Positions 34,503-42,791 of a DNA stretch of 64,000 nt are shown here, one piece after another. The notes under the pieces are model-generated. The model was not told the origin of the DNA. It did not search any database and worked only from the letters and a program-made list of their open reading frames with translations. Within the stretch, counting starts at the first letter, position 1. Each line of letters starts with the position of its first letter. A program made the translations under genes and the position numbers. The stretch comes from Actinophytocola oryzae (lineage in GTDB: Bacteria; Actinomycetota; Actinomycetes; Mycobacteriales; Pseudonocardiaceae), in assembly GCF_004364325.1 (NCBI RefSeq), contig NZ_SOCP01000005.1, forward strand, positions 372,001 to 436,000. Reading direction: 5' to 3'.

Positions 34503-36899
34503 TCAACCTCCGAACTCGAACCAGTCGAGGTTGAACAGGTCTCCGGAGCCGCCCTTCGCGACGACGAACAGCTCGTGCGTGACACCGGGATCGGTCACCG
34601 GCGCCGAGACGACGGTCCAGTTCTGGCCACCGCCCGTGACCGGCACGGCGACGCTGCCGAGCAGCGGCCCGTCCGGGTTGCCCTGCCGCAGCTCGATCGT
34701 GCCGCCGTTCGCGGCGCTGGCGACGCGGAACCCGATGCTGGACACGTCCTTCAGGTTGACCGGAGTCACGGACAGCCAGTCCCCGTTGGAGATCCCGCTG
34801 ACGAGGCCGGCGCCGTTGCCCTCGCTGTTGTTCACCACGCGGGTGCCGCTCTGGCGGCTGTAGTGCTCGGCCTCCTTGTGCCGGGGCTGCAGCGTCACGC
34901 GGTCGGTCGCCGTGAGTGCCGGGGTGCCGTCGTCGGTGTAGCTCGCGTCGAGGACGTAGGTCAGGTTGTCCTTCGGCTCGTGGCCGGCGACGATGTGCGG
35001 CGTCAGCTCTCCCGCGCAGCCACGGTTCTGGCTGACCGGGTGGACCTGGCGCATGTGCCCGACCCCGCCCCTGGTGAGCGGCTGGTCGCAGTCGACGGTG
35101 CCGTCCAGGTCGCTCACCGCCAGCGTGTACTGGATCGGCACCTCCCAGTCGAAGACCTGGCCGTCCAGCGGCGTGGTCAGCTCGAGCCTCGGCGCGGTGT
35201 TGCCGACCGTCACGGTGACGTAGACCGGCGTCCGCCTGCCCGTCGGGTCGGCGACGGTGAGCCTGACCCGGTGGGTGCCGTCGGTCGTGAAGGTGTGGCT
35301 GGGGTTGGCCTCGGTCGAGTCCGTGGTGCCGTCGCCGTCGAAGTCCCATGCGTAGGTGAGGGCCTGGCCGGCGTCGGGGTCGGTGGACTGGTTGCCGAAG
35401 CGGACCGTCAGCGGTGCGTGGCCGGACGACGGCGTTGCGGTGGCCCTGGCGATCGGGGCCCGCTCACCCGGTCTGACGTAGTCGAGGCGGTAGATGCCCG
35501 AGTCCCAGTTCGGGTCGCCCCGGCCGGAGCCGCCGTAGTTGGTGCCCCACTCGACCACGTACAGCGCGCCGTCCGGGCCGATCTCCATGTCGATCGGGCG
35601 CAGGAACGTCATGTCGGGCAGGAACCTGTTGACCGAGGCGACGTTGCCCGCCGCGTCGTTGCGCACCTCGAACATCGCGTTGCGCGTCCAGTCCGCGATG
35701 AACGTGGTGTTGTCGTAGGACTCCGGGACCTTCGTCTCCGAGTCGAGGTCCGGGTTGTAGTGGTAGGTCGGGCCGCCGACCGCGAGCCGGCCGCCCGTGC
35801 CCAGCTGGGGCCACTCGGGGCTCACGCGGTACGGGTAGGGCAGCCAGGCGGGCTGCGCGGGCGGGAGCTTCGTCAGGCCCGTGTTGTTCGGCGAGTTGTT
35901 GGTGGGTCCGCCGTCGCAGTCGTAGGGCTGGCCGGACGTGCCGGTCGTGAAGTCGTACTCCACGTACGGTCGGTTCCTGCCGATGCACAGCGGCCAGCCG
36001 AAGTTGCCCGCCGCCTTGGCGATGTTGAACTCGTCGTAGCCCATCGGGCCCCTGGCGACGTTGTCGTCCTGCGCGTCCGGGCCGACCTCGCCCCAGTAGA
36101 CCCAGTCGTTCGTGCGGTCGACGTGCAGGCGGTACGGGTTGCGCAGGCCCATCACCCAGATCTCGGGCCGGGTCTTCTCGGTGCCGGGCGGGAACAGGTT
36201 CCCGTTGGGGACCGTGTAGGTGCCGTCGGCTTCCGGGTGGACGCGGAGGATCTTGCCGCGCAGGTCGTCGGTGTTCGCCGACGTGCGCTGGGCGTCCTGG
36301 TTCTGGCGGCCGGGGCGCTCGTCGATGGGAGCGTAGCCCTCGCAGCACGGGTCCGTGTTGTCGCCGGTGGCGAGGTAGAGGTTGCCGTGGCTGTCGAAGT
36401 CCATGCCGCCGCCCTCGTGGGCGTTGATCTCCCGCTGGGAGAAGAACTCCAGCAGCACCTTCTCGCTCGCCATGTTCACCGTGTTGGTGAAGTTGTCGAA
36501 CGTGACGCGGGAAAGGCGGTTCACGTCCTTGGTGCGCGGCGAGTAGTAGACGTAGATGTAACCGTTCCTGGCGAAGTCCGGGTCGAGCGCGAAGCCGTGC
36601 ATGCCGTGGGTCTGCAGGACGAACGCGTCGAACTTGGCCGCCTCGTGGCTGTAGCCGGCCTTGGGGTCGTACACGTTGAGCTGGCCCCACCGCTGGATGT
36701 AGAAGACGCGGCCCCTGTTGTCGAGTTCGATCTGCAGTGGGTCGTCGGTGTCACCCTCGATGAGGGTCTTCTCCCAGTGGCCCTCCTCGGCCGCACCGAC
36801 GGCCTCGGAGAGTCGGTCCTGCGCCGAGGACACCGGAGCTGTGGCGGCCCCGATGACCAGCGACAAACAGAACGCGATCGTGTAACACCTCTTGCGCAC
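34503..36899 (-). CDS. Secreted PQQ-type sugar dehydrogenase with PKD and CBM6-like domains
   Basis: The 798-residue protein begins with a signal peptide (about residues 1-26). Residues 40-470 form the six-bladed propeller of soluble glucose/sorbosone dehydrogenases (GMHGFALDPDFARNGYIYVYYS, AHEGGGMDFDSHGNLYLATGD, RPEIWVMGLRNPYRL). A PKD domain follows (ATPSSGHAPLTVRF, YAWDFDGDGTTDS), then another beta domain and a C-terminal CBM6-like module (KEAEHYSRQSGTRVV ... LFNLDWFEFGG). It would oxidise a polymer-bound or free sugar outside the cell. GTG 36899 follows GGGAGG, 31 bp after a LacI-like operator. Confidence 0.88.
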   Translation of the reverse strand: MRKRCYTIAFCLSLVIGAATAPVSSAQDRLSEAVGAAEEGHWEKTLIEGDTDDPLQIELDNRGRVFYIQRWGQLNVYDPKAGYSHEAAKFDAFVLQTHGMHGFALDPDFARNGYIYVYYSPRTKDVNRLSRVTFDNFTNTVNMASEKVLLEFFSQREINAHEGGGMDFDSHGNLYLATGDNTDPCCEGYAPIDERPGRQNQDAQRTSANTDDLRGKILRVHPEADGTYTVPNGNLFPPGTEKTRPEIWVMGLRNPYRLHVDRTNDWVYWGEVGPDAQDDNVARGPMGYDEFNIAKAAGNFGWPLCIGRNRPYVEYDFTTGTSGQPYDCDGGPTNNSPNNTGLTKLPPAQPAWLPYPYRVSPEWPQLGTGGRLAVGGPTYHYNPDLDSETKVPESYDNTTFIADWTRNAMFEVRNDAAGNVASVNRFLPDMTFLRPIDMEIGPDGALYVVEWGTNYGGSGRGDPNWDSGIYRLDYVRPGERAPIARATATPSSGHAPLTVRFGNQSTDPDAGQALTYAWDFDGDGTTDSTEANPSHTFTTDGTHRVRLTVADPTGRRTPVYVTVTVGNTAPRLELTTPLDGQVFDWEVPIQYTLAVSDLDGTVDCDQPLTRGGVGHMRQVHPVSQNRGCAGELTPHIVAGHEPKDNLTYVLDASYTDDGTPALTATDRVTLQPRHKEAEHYSRQSGTRVVNNSEGNGAGLVSGISNGDWLSVTPVNLKDVSSIGFRVASAANGGTIELRQGNPDGPLLGSVAVPVTGGGQNWTVVSAPVTDPGVTHELFVVAKGGSGDLFNLDWFEFGG

Positions 36900-36929
36900 G
36901 AAGTCCTCCCGCCGTGGGCGACACTGCCA

Positions 36930-36943
36930 GGCAAGCGCTTTCC
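36930..36943. promoter_or_regulatory. LacI-type operator GGCAAGCGCTTTCC
   Basis: The core AAGCGCTT is a perfect palindrome with the central CG typical of LacI-family operators. Apart from the third base and the central pair it equals the 37772-37789 palindrome beside lacI. It lies 31 bp before the sugar dehydrogenase start. Confidence 0.7.
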
Positions 36944-36991
36944 TAGGACTCTATTTGTCCGAAGCTAGTCGCGGCAAGGGCTTTCCCGTGA

Positions 36992-37693
36992 TCAGTCGTA
37001 ACGGTACGTGTTCAGCAGTCCACACATCCCCAGCCGGCCCCGTTCGTCGGGTCCCTGCTTGTGGCTGACGCGGGATTCCCGCAGGTGAGCGGGGTCGCCG
37101 TCGGCCAGCGCGGCGAGCTGCCCCCCGGTCCGCGCGGCGGCCGACATCGCGCCCTGCTCCCAGCGTCGCCGCCACTCGCCGAGCAGCGGCTCCTTCAGCC
37201 TCGTCGCCGCCGCGTAGAACTCGTCGAGGCCGTCGTTCTTCCTCAGCTCGTGGAAGCCCTGGACGGCGAGGTCACGGCGGCGGTGGGCAGCGGTGACGTC
37301 GGTGCCCGGTGCGCCGCCGTTCGGCAGCGCGGCGGCCTCGGCGTAGCGGTCGGGGTCCCGCACGATGTCGAGCGGGAAGGTCAGGACCGCGTCGCCCGCC
37401 TCCGGCAGACCGGAGTTGGCCATGAGCACGGTGATCTCCAGGCCGCCGTGGTTGACCAGGCGGTGGATGGTGCCGGGGGTGAACCACAGGACCGTGCCCG
37501 GCGCGAGGTCGTGCTCCTGGAAGCCGTCCTGTCCGGAGAGGGTCTGGACCCGCCCACTGCCCGCGGCGACGACGTAGGCCTCGGTGCAGCAGAGGTGGAG
37601 GTGCGGGGTGCCGCCGTGGAGCCCGTCGGGGGCGGCCGTGTCGTACACGGAGAGTTTCGAGACGCCTACCGCGCCCGGCAGTGGATCACGCAT
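36992..37693 (-). CDS. Cupin-domain protein
   Basis: ATG 37693 lies five bases after GGAGGGG, which fixes this start although the frame is open further upstream. The 233-residue protein has a cupin core: GGTPHLHLCCTEAYVVAAGSGRV (HxH...E motif), GTVLWFTPGTIHRLVNHGGLEI (second histidine). The C-terminal half is helical with no known motif. It probably binds or isomerises a sugar. It is divergent from lacI and shares the operator at 37772. Confidence 0.82.
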   Translation of the reverse strand: MRDPLPGAVGVSKLSVYDTAAPDGLHGGTPHLHLCCTEAYVVAAGSGRVQTLSGQDGFQEHDLAPGTVLWFTPGTIHRLVNHGGLEITVLMANSGLPEAGDAVLTFPLDIVRDPDRYAEAAALPNGGAPGTDVTAAHRRRDLAVQGFHELRKNDGLDEFYAAATRLKEPLLGEWRRRWEQGAMSAAARTGGQLAALADGDPAHLRESRVSHKQGPDERGRLGMCGLLNTYRYD

Positions 37694-37771
37694 CGGTACC
37701 CCTCCGGCGTGGCGGCCTTGCTGTTGCGGGGCCGCACATTGGACACTGGCGGTAATCACGCCTCCAGGCTG

Positions 37772-37789
37772 AAGGAAAGGCCTTTCCTT
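37772..37789. promoter_or_regulatory. Perfect 18-bp palindrome AAGGAAAGGCCTTTCCTT
   Basis: The site lies between the cupin gene (79 bp from its start) and lacI (55 bp from its start). Its GGAAAG/CTTTCC arms recur at 36930-36943. It is the obvious candidate for LacI binding and joint control of both divergent units. Confidence 0.75.
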
Positions 37790-37843
37790 GTAGCCTGACG
37801 CTAGGCGGACATAGTTATTGGTGTCAAACATCGGAGGTCTGGC

Positions 37844-38863
37844 ATGGCGACGCTTGCCGATGTCGCTCGTCGGGCCGGCGTGTCCGCGGCGACCGTGTCA
37901 CGCATCGTGAACGGCAGTCCCAAGATCGTGTCGGACGAATTGCGCGAACGTGTACTGCGTGCGGTCCAGGAGTTGCAGTACGTGCCGAACGCGCATGCGC
38001 AGTTGCTTGCCCGCTCGCACCGGACGACCGTCGGCGTGATCGTGCACGACGTGTCCGACCCGTACTTCGCGGAGATCACCAGGGGTCTGCAGCGGGTGGC
38101 GTCCGAGCAGGGCCGGCTGGTGATCATCTGCAACTCCTACCGCGACCCGGACCGCGAGCTGGAGTACGTGGAGCTGCTGCGGGCACACCAGGTCGAGGCG
38201 ATCATCCTGGCGGGCTCGGGGTACCACGACCCGACCTTCACGAAGTCCCTGAACGCGAAACTGGCCGCCTACATGGCGACGGGCGGGCGGGTGTCGGTCG
38301 TCGGCAGGCACAAGCTGGCGGGGGACGCGGTCATGCCGGCCAACGAGGAGGGCGGGTACCTGATCGGGTCGGCCGTGTTCGAGCTGGGGCACCGGCACGT
38401 CGGCGTGGTGGCGGCACCCAGGCAGCTGACGACGACGACCGACCGGCTCGCGGGCCTGCGCCGCGCCGCGCGGGAGCACCGCCGCACGCTGCCGACCCGC
38501 CGCATCGCCTACGCCGAGTTCGACCGCGACGGGGGTGCTGCCGCGACGGCCGCGCTGCTGGACGCCGATCCTCGGCTCACCGCGATCATGGCGTTGAACG
38601 ACTCGATGGCGATCGGGGCGATGTCGGCACTGCGCGATCGGGGGCTGTCGGTTCCATCCGACGTCTCGGTGGTGGGGTTCGACGACATGCCCATTGCCCG
38701 GGACGTGACCCCCCGTCTGACGACCGTGCGGCTTCCGCTGGTGGAGATCGGTGCGCGGGCGATCACGCTCGCGCTGGAGGCGCCGCGTGCGTCTCCCCGG
38801 GTGGAGGAAGTGGGCGCGGAGGTCATCATGCGTGAGTCACTGGCCGCACCCCGCGACGAGTGA
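37844..38863 (+). CDS. LacI family transcriptional regulator
   Basis: The 339-residue protein opens with the LacI helix-turn-helix (TLADVARRAGVSAATVSRIVNG) and hinge helix (QYVPNAHAQLLARSHRTTVGVI), followed by a periplasmic-binding-protein-like effector domain (ALNDSMAIGAMSALRDRGLSVPSDVSVVGFDD). ATG 37844 follows GGAGG. It is placed to control the cupin gene and, through the 36930 site, the dehydrogenase-ABC operon. The effector is probably the transported sugar. Confidence 0.93.
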   Translation: MATLADVARRAGVSAATVSRIVNGSPKIVSDELRERVLRAVQELQYVPNAHAQLLARSHRTTVGVIVHDVSDPYFAEITRGLQRVASEQGRLVIICNSYRDPDRELEYVELLRAHQVEAIILAGSGYHDPTFTKSLNAKLAAYMATGGRVSVVGRHKLAGDAVMPANEEGGYLIGSAVFELGHRHVGVVAAPRQLTTTTDRLAGLRRAAREHRRTLPTRRIAYAEFDRDGGAAATAALLDADPRLTAIMALNDSMAIGAMSALRDRGLSVPSDVSVVGFDDMPIARDVTPRLTTVRLPLVEIGARAITLALEAPRASPRVEEVGAEVIMRESLAAPRDE

Positions 38864-38888
38864 CGGCCCCCGAGTGCGACGAGTGGCG

Positions 38889-39033
38889 GGTTCCACGAGT
38901 GCGATCAGTGACGGTTCCACGAGTGCGCTGAAGGACTCTTCCTGACTGCGGGCGTGGATCGGCGGAGCGGGCCAAGCCGGACGTTATGAAGGCGTCCTTC
39001 AGTACGCCCAGCGTTACGAAGGCGTCCTTCAGT
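38889..39033. repeat. Cluster of short dispersed repeats between lacI and proA
   Basis: GGTTCCACGAGTGCG occurs twice (38889-38903, 38913-38927). CTGAAGGACTCTTCCTGAC (38928-38946) is a one-base-shorter copy of the arm at 19691. A 21-base unit GTTAYGAAGGCGTCCTTCAGT occurs twice (38983-39003, 39013-39033). The arms are complementary, so the cluster can fold and may terminate both convergent genes. Confidence 0.75.
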
Positions 39034-39056
39034 GCGATGCCAGGGCGGGGCGTGGG

Positions 39057-40301
39057 TCAGGCGGGTAGTACCGCGTACTGGCGCAGGCACAGGTCCGGGT
39101 ACGTGACAGGACCGCGTGGCCCCGGCACCTTGTCGATGTTGATGCCGGTCTCCGGGACGGCGAGGAGCTTGAAGCCGTCCAGGAGCCGGGTCGTCGCGTT
39201 CCAGAACACGCCCGTGCCGGTGTAGGCGTCCATGAACAGCTCGGCGGTCTCCCGCGAGGTCGTCGCGATGCAGGCCGCGAGGCCGGACGTCTCGCGGTCG
39301 GCCACCTCGGCGGCCTCCCGTGCCGACGACACCGGCAGCACGGTCACCGTCGCCTCGCGGTCGGAGTCGAGTGCCCATTCGTACCCGATCGGGTGAGAGT
39401 GGGGTGGCAGAGAGACCGCGATGTCCAGGCCCGCCAGCAGTTTCTCCACCCTCGGCAGCACAGCCTCGTACACGTTCGAGTGGATCAGCAGCAGGTTGAG
39501 CCGGTTGCACACCCCGAGCCGGTCGACGCTGTTCTTCACCAGGTCCAGGGCGACGTCCTGGTCCGCGTCCACGTCCACGTACAGGACACCGCCACCGTCG
39601 GCGTGGGCGAGCGTGCGGACGCCGTGTCGTGCGGCCTCCTGGCCCAGCGTGCGGGTGGTGTCGCCGCTCCCCCGCAGGATCACCAGCGGGATGTGCGCGG
39701 GCTGGGCGACCAGCGCGGACGCGGCAGCCCGGTCCGGGGTCGGCACCAGCTGGATGGCCGCGGGGTCCAGCGACACGTCCTCCAGCGCCGGGGCGATGAC
39801 GGAGCGCACCAGGGCCGTCGCTGAGCCGAGTGCCGCGCCACCCGTACGGAGAACGCCGGCGTTGCGGGACTTCACGAGCTGTGACGCGACATCGACGGTC
39901 ACGTTCGGGCGGGCCTCGTAGTTCGCGCCGATCACGCCTACCGGCCTGCGCCGCTCGTACAGCTTGAGCCCGTCCGGCAGGTCACGCACGAACGTCGACT
40001 TCTGCGGGTGCGGCGTCGACGCCAGCAGTTCCAGTGCGGACGCCATCGTGTCGAGGCGCTCCGGCGACAGGCGCAGGCGGTCGAGCAGGCCCGCGCTCAT
40101 GCCGTCGGCGACCGCGGCCTGGACGTCGGCCTCGTTGGCGGCCAACAGGTCCTCGGCCGACGCCCGCAGGTGCCCTGCCATCGCCGACAGCGCGCCGTCG
40201 ATCGTCTCGTCCGGCGCGGCGGCCAGGGCCGGGGCGGCCCGGTAGGCGGCTTGCGCACACGACGAGACGGCAGACGACACGGACTCGGACACCACAGTCA
40301 T
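39057..40301 (-). CDS. proA: Gamma-glutamyl phosphate reductase
   Basis: The 414-residue NADPH-dependent enzyme makes glutamate semialdehyde in proline synthesis. Typical segments are RRPVGVIGANYEARPNVTVDVASQLVKSRNAGVLRTGGAA, VILRGSG, the catalytic-cysteine strand DRLGVCNRLNLLLIHSN, and FWNATTRLLDGFKL. Length is normal. Confidence 0.96.
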   Translation of the reverse strand: MTVVSESVSSAVSSCAQAAYRAAPALAAAPDETIDGALSAMAGHLRASAEDLLAANEADVQAAVADGMSAGLLDRLRLSPERLDTMASALELLASTPHPQKSTFVRDLPDGLKLYERRRPVGVIGANYEARPNVTVDVASQLVKSRNAGVLRTGGAALGSATALVRSVIAPALEDVSLDPAAIQLVPTPDRAAASALVAQPAHIPLVILRGSGDTTRTLGQEAARHGVRTLAHADGGGVLYVDVDADQDVALDLVKNSVDRLGVCNRLNLLLIHSNVYEAVLPRVEKLLAGLDIAVSLPPHSHPIGYEWALDSDREATVTVLPVSSAREAAEVADRETSGLAACIATTSRETAELFMDAYTGTGVFWNATTRLLDGFKLLAVPETGINIDKVPGPRGPVTYPDLCLRQYAVLPA

Positions 40302-40316
40302 GGCGTCAAGTCTGCC

Positions 40317-40988
40317 TCACCCCAGCAGCCACGCCGCCGCGAGCACCAGCGAACCGAGGTTGACGAAGAAGAACATGGCGACCCACAGCCAACCCGGCGC
40401 GCCGGTGAGCCGGGCGAGCTGGTCGGCGTCGGAGTCGCGGGCCCTGCCCCTGCGGCGCTTGCTCTGCAGCTCGCCGATCGGCCGCACGCCGCCCAGCAGC
40501 AGGAACCAGGTGATCAGGTACGCGAACGCGGCCTGCACGGTCGGGGTCGTCCACCATGCCACGGCGAACAACACCGCCCCGGTGAGCAGCACGGTGAACA
40601 CGCCGTACACGTTGCGCACCATCACCAGCACGCCCAGGAGGAGCACCGCACACACGACCAGCACCGTCGCGGTCTGCTCGGCGCCGACGAGGCCCGCGAA
40701 CCCGAGGCCGAGCAGCGACGGCGCGACGTAGCCGGCGAGCGCGGTCGACACCATGCCGGGTCCGTACGGCTTGCCCCTGGTCAGCGTCAGCCCCGAGGTG
40801 TCGGAGTGCAGGCGGATGCCGGACAGCCGTCTGCCTGCCAGCACCGCGACCAGCGCGTGCCCGGCCTCGTGCACGATCGTGATCACGTTGCGGGCGGGCC
40901 GCCACAGCTCGCGGAAGACGACCACGACCAGGGCGGCCGCGCCGGTCACCAGCACCACGGTGGCCGGCTGGTCATGGAAGAAGTCCAC
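40317..40988 (-). CDS. M50 family intramembrane zinc metallopeptidase
   Basis: The 223-residue polytopic protein carries HEAGH (IVHEAGHALVAVLAGRR) in the second span, as in M50B site-2 proteases. The second metal motif is not obvious: a GG(V/L)RPIGE segment lies where (N/D)xxPG/LDG would be expected. Substrates are unknown. It lies 15 bp before proA and 12 bp after the monooxygenase, all on one strand. Confidence 0.82.
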   Translation of the reverse strand: MDFFHDQPATVVLVTGAAALVVVVFRELWRPARNVITIVHEAGHALVAVLAGRRLSGIRLHSDTSGLTLTRGKPYGPGMVSTALAGYVAPSLLGLGFAGLVGAEQTATVLVVCAVLLLGVLVMVRNVYGVFTVLLTGAVLFAVAWWTTPTVQAAFAYLITWFLLLGGVRPIGELQSKRRRGRARDSDADQLARLTGAPGWLWVAMFFFVNLGSLVLAAAWLLG

Positions 40989-41000
40989 GCGGTCAGCTGA

Positions 41001-42173
41001 TCACACGGCGGGTCGGATCGGTGTTATGTCCAGTCCGTCCTCCGGGCGCCACGTGAAGGGCCTGGCGAGCGACCTCACGAACAACGAACTCGGCACCGCA
41101 CGCAGGACGGCGTTGCGCAGGACCCGGGCAGGCGCCCAGGACAGGTGCCCGACCTTCCCGCTGGTCAACGACTTCCTGGCCATCGCCTGCGTGCGCGGCC
41201 TGCGCAGCTCGTCGTAGCGGCGCAACGCGGTGGCGAGGTCGGGCTGCGTCTCGACGGCGACGCACAGGGTGGCGGCGTCCTCGAGTGCCTGGCAGCCGCC
41301 CTGACCCAGGTACGGGGCCATCGCGTGGGCGGCGTCGCCGAGCAGTGCGACCCTGCCGTGGACGTAGGTGTCGAGCGGCGGCAGCACGTGGATGTCGTGG
41401 CGCAGCACCTGTTCCTCGGTCGCGGCGTCGAGTACCGCCGGGATCGGCTGACACCAGTCGCCGAACCGTCGCTTCAGCTCGGCCAGCTCGCCGTCGGGAC
41501 CGTGCAGGCCGGGCGGGACCGCGCCGGTGCCGTAGCAGTACACGCGGTCCGCGCCGACGGGGAACATGCCGAACACGGCGTTGGGTCCCCAGGTCTCGGC
41601 CCAGATCGTGCTGCCTGCGTCCGCCAGTCCCACCGGCCGGTCGATGATCAGCCGCCAGGCGGTGTGGCCCGCGTACTCGGGCGGCGCGGCCAGCGGCCAG
41701 AGGGCCCTGCGGGTCGCGCTGTGCACGCCGTCGGCGCCGACGACCAGGTCGGCGCTCAGCTCGCCGCCGTCGTACTCGACGACCGCGCGTTCCCCTTCCG
41801 AACGCACCCCGGTGACCCGGACGCCGGCCATGCGGGACGCGACCGGCACGTGTGCGAGCAGCGCGGTGCGCAGGTCGTGCCGGTGGGCGACGACGGCAGC
41901 GGCGGTGTGGGTCAGCGCGGGCCCCTCGTCCATCCGCACGATCCACCCGCCGCGCCAGTCCCGCAGGCCGCCCGCCGCACCCAACCGGTCCCCGCCCAGC
42001 TCGACCCCGACCGCGTCGAGCGCGCGAAAGGCGTTGGGCCACAACGAGATCGCCGATCCCACGACGCTGAACTCCTGCGTCTGCTCCAGGACGGCGACGT
42101 CCCAGCCCCGCCTGCACAGCCCGGCCGCGACCGCCAGACCACCGATGCCCCCACCTGCGATGACTGCCTTCAT
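41001..42173 (-). CDS. FAD-dependent monooxygenase (PHBH type)
   Basis: The 390-residue class A flavoprotein hydroxylase has GGGIGGLAVAAGLCRRGWDVAVLEQ at the N terminus, the DG-type motif VVGADGVHSATRR and GDAAHAMAPYLGQGGCQALEDA near residue 285. It uses NAD(P)H to hydroxylate an aromatic or isoprenoid substrate. Divergent TetR gene and paired palindromes between them suggest local control by its substrate. Confidence 0.9.
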   Translation of the reverse strand: MKAVIAGGGIGGLAVAAGLCRRGWDVAVLEQTQEFSVVGSAISLWPNAFRALDAVGVELGGDRLGAAGGLRDWRGGWIVRMDEGPALTHTAAAVVAHRHDLRTALLAHVPVASRMAGVRVTGVRSEGERAVVEYDGGELSADLVVGADGVHSATRRALWPLAAPPEYAGHTAWRLIIDRPVGLADAGSTIWAETWGPNAVFGMFPVGADRVYCYGTGAVPPGLHGPDGELAELKRRFGDWCQPIPAVLDAATEEQVLRHDIHVLPPLDTYVHGRVALLGDAAHAMAPYLGQGGCQALEDAATLCVAVETQPDLATALRRYDELRRPRTQAMARKSLTSGKVGHLSWAPARVLRNAVLRAVPSSLFVRSLARPFTWRPEDGLDITPIRPAV

Positions 42174-42186
42174 CCCGCCCCCTCCT

Positions 42187-42219
42187 CTACAGCTGTAGTG
42201 ACTCTACAACAGTAGAGTC
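42187..42219. promoter_or_regulatory. Two palindromes in the monooxygenase/TetR divergent promoter
   Basis: CTACAGCTGTAG (42187-42198) is a perfect 12-bp palindrome. One base later GACTCTAC-AACA-GTAGAGTC (42200-42219) gives eight-base perfect arms, ending five bases before the TetR start. All arms share CTAC/GTAG. They are strong operator candidates for the TetR protein. Confidence 0.65.
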
Positions 42220-42224
42220 GCCGT

Positions 42225-42791
42225 GTGACAGACCGCCGGACTGTGATCGCGGACGCGGCGATCAGCACCATCGCGCGTGAGGGCATGCGTGGCTTCACGC
42301 ATCGCGCCGTCGACCGGACCGCGGGGCTCGCGGAGGGTTCGACGTCGTACTACTTCCGCACGCGCGAGGCCTTGATGTTCGCGGCGCTGGCGCGGATGGC
42401 GGAACTGGACACGGTGGACATCGGCGACGTGCCCGACCTTGGCGGCGCGGTGGACACGGACACGCTGGGCGACCTGCTGGCGGCGGTGGTGTGGCGCTGG
42501 CTGACCGACGGCAGGGAGCGGGCGCTGGCCAGGTACGAGCTGACGCTGGAGTCGACGCGGCGGCCCGCGCTGCGGGCACGGCTGATGTCCCACAGCGCGA
42601 CGTTCCGCCTGATGACCGAGGAGACGATCGCGGCGGCAGGCGCGACGGAGCCCAAGCGCCGGGCACGCACGATGGTGGCCCACCTCGACGGCCTCCTGTT
42701 GCACCAGCTGACGCAGGTCGGCGTCGGCGAGCTGAGCGAGGCCGAGCTGCGTGCCGCGTGCCGGGACCTGTTGGTGATGGCCCTGGCGTGA
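42225..42791 (+). CDS. TetR/AcrR family transcriptional regulator
   Basis: The 188-residue protein has a TetR helix-turn-helix (IADAAISTIAREGMRGFTHRAVDRTAGLAEGSTSYYFRTREAL). The start is GTG 42225, directly behind the operator palindrome, so a leaderless transcript is possible. Its stop overlaps the enoyl-CoA hydratase gene. It probably represses itself and the divergent monooxygenase. Confidence 0.9.
   Translation: MTDRRTVIADAAISTIAREGMRGFTHRAVDRTAGLAEGSTSYYFRTREALMFAALARMAELDTVDIGDVPDLGGAVDTDTLGDLLAAVVWRWLTDGRERALARYELTLESTRRPALRARLMSHSATFRLMTEETIAAAGATEPKRRARTMVAHLDGLLLHQLTQVGVGELSEAELRAACRDLLVMALA

Noticed and set aside
34494..36968. Plus-strand open frame of 824 codons over the sugar dehydrogenase gene
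   Set aside because: The opposite strand encodes a clear signal peptide, propeller, PKD and CBM modules; the antisense frame has Val/Arg/Ala-rich low-complexity composition.
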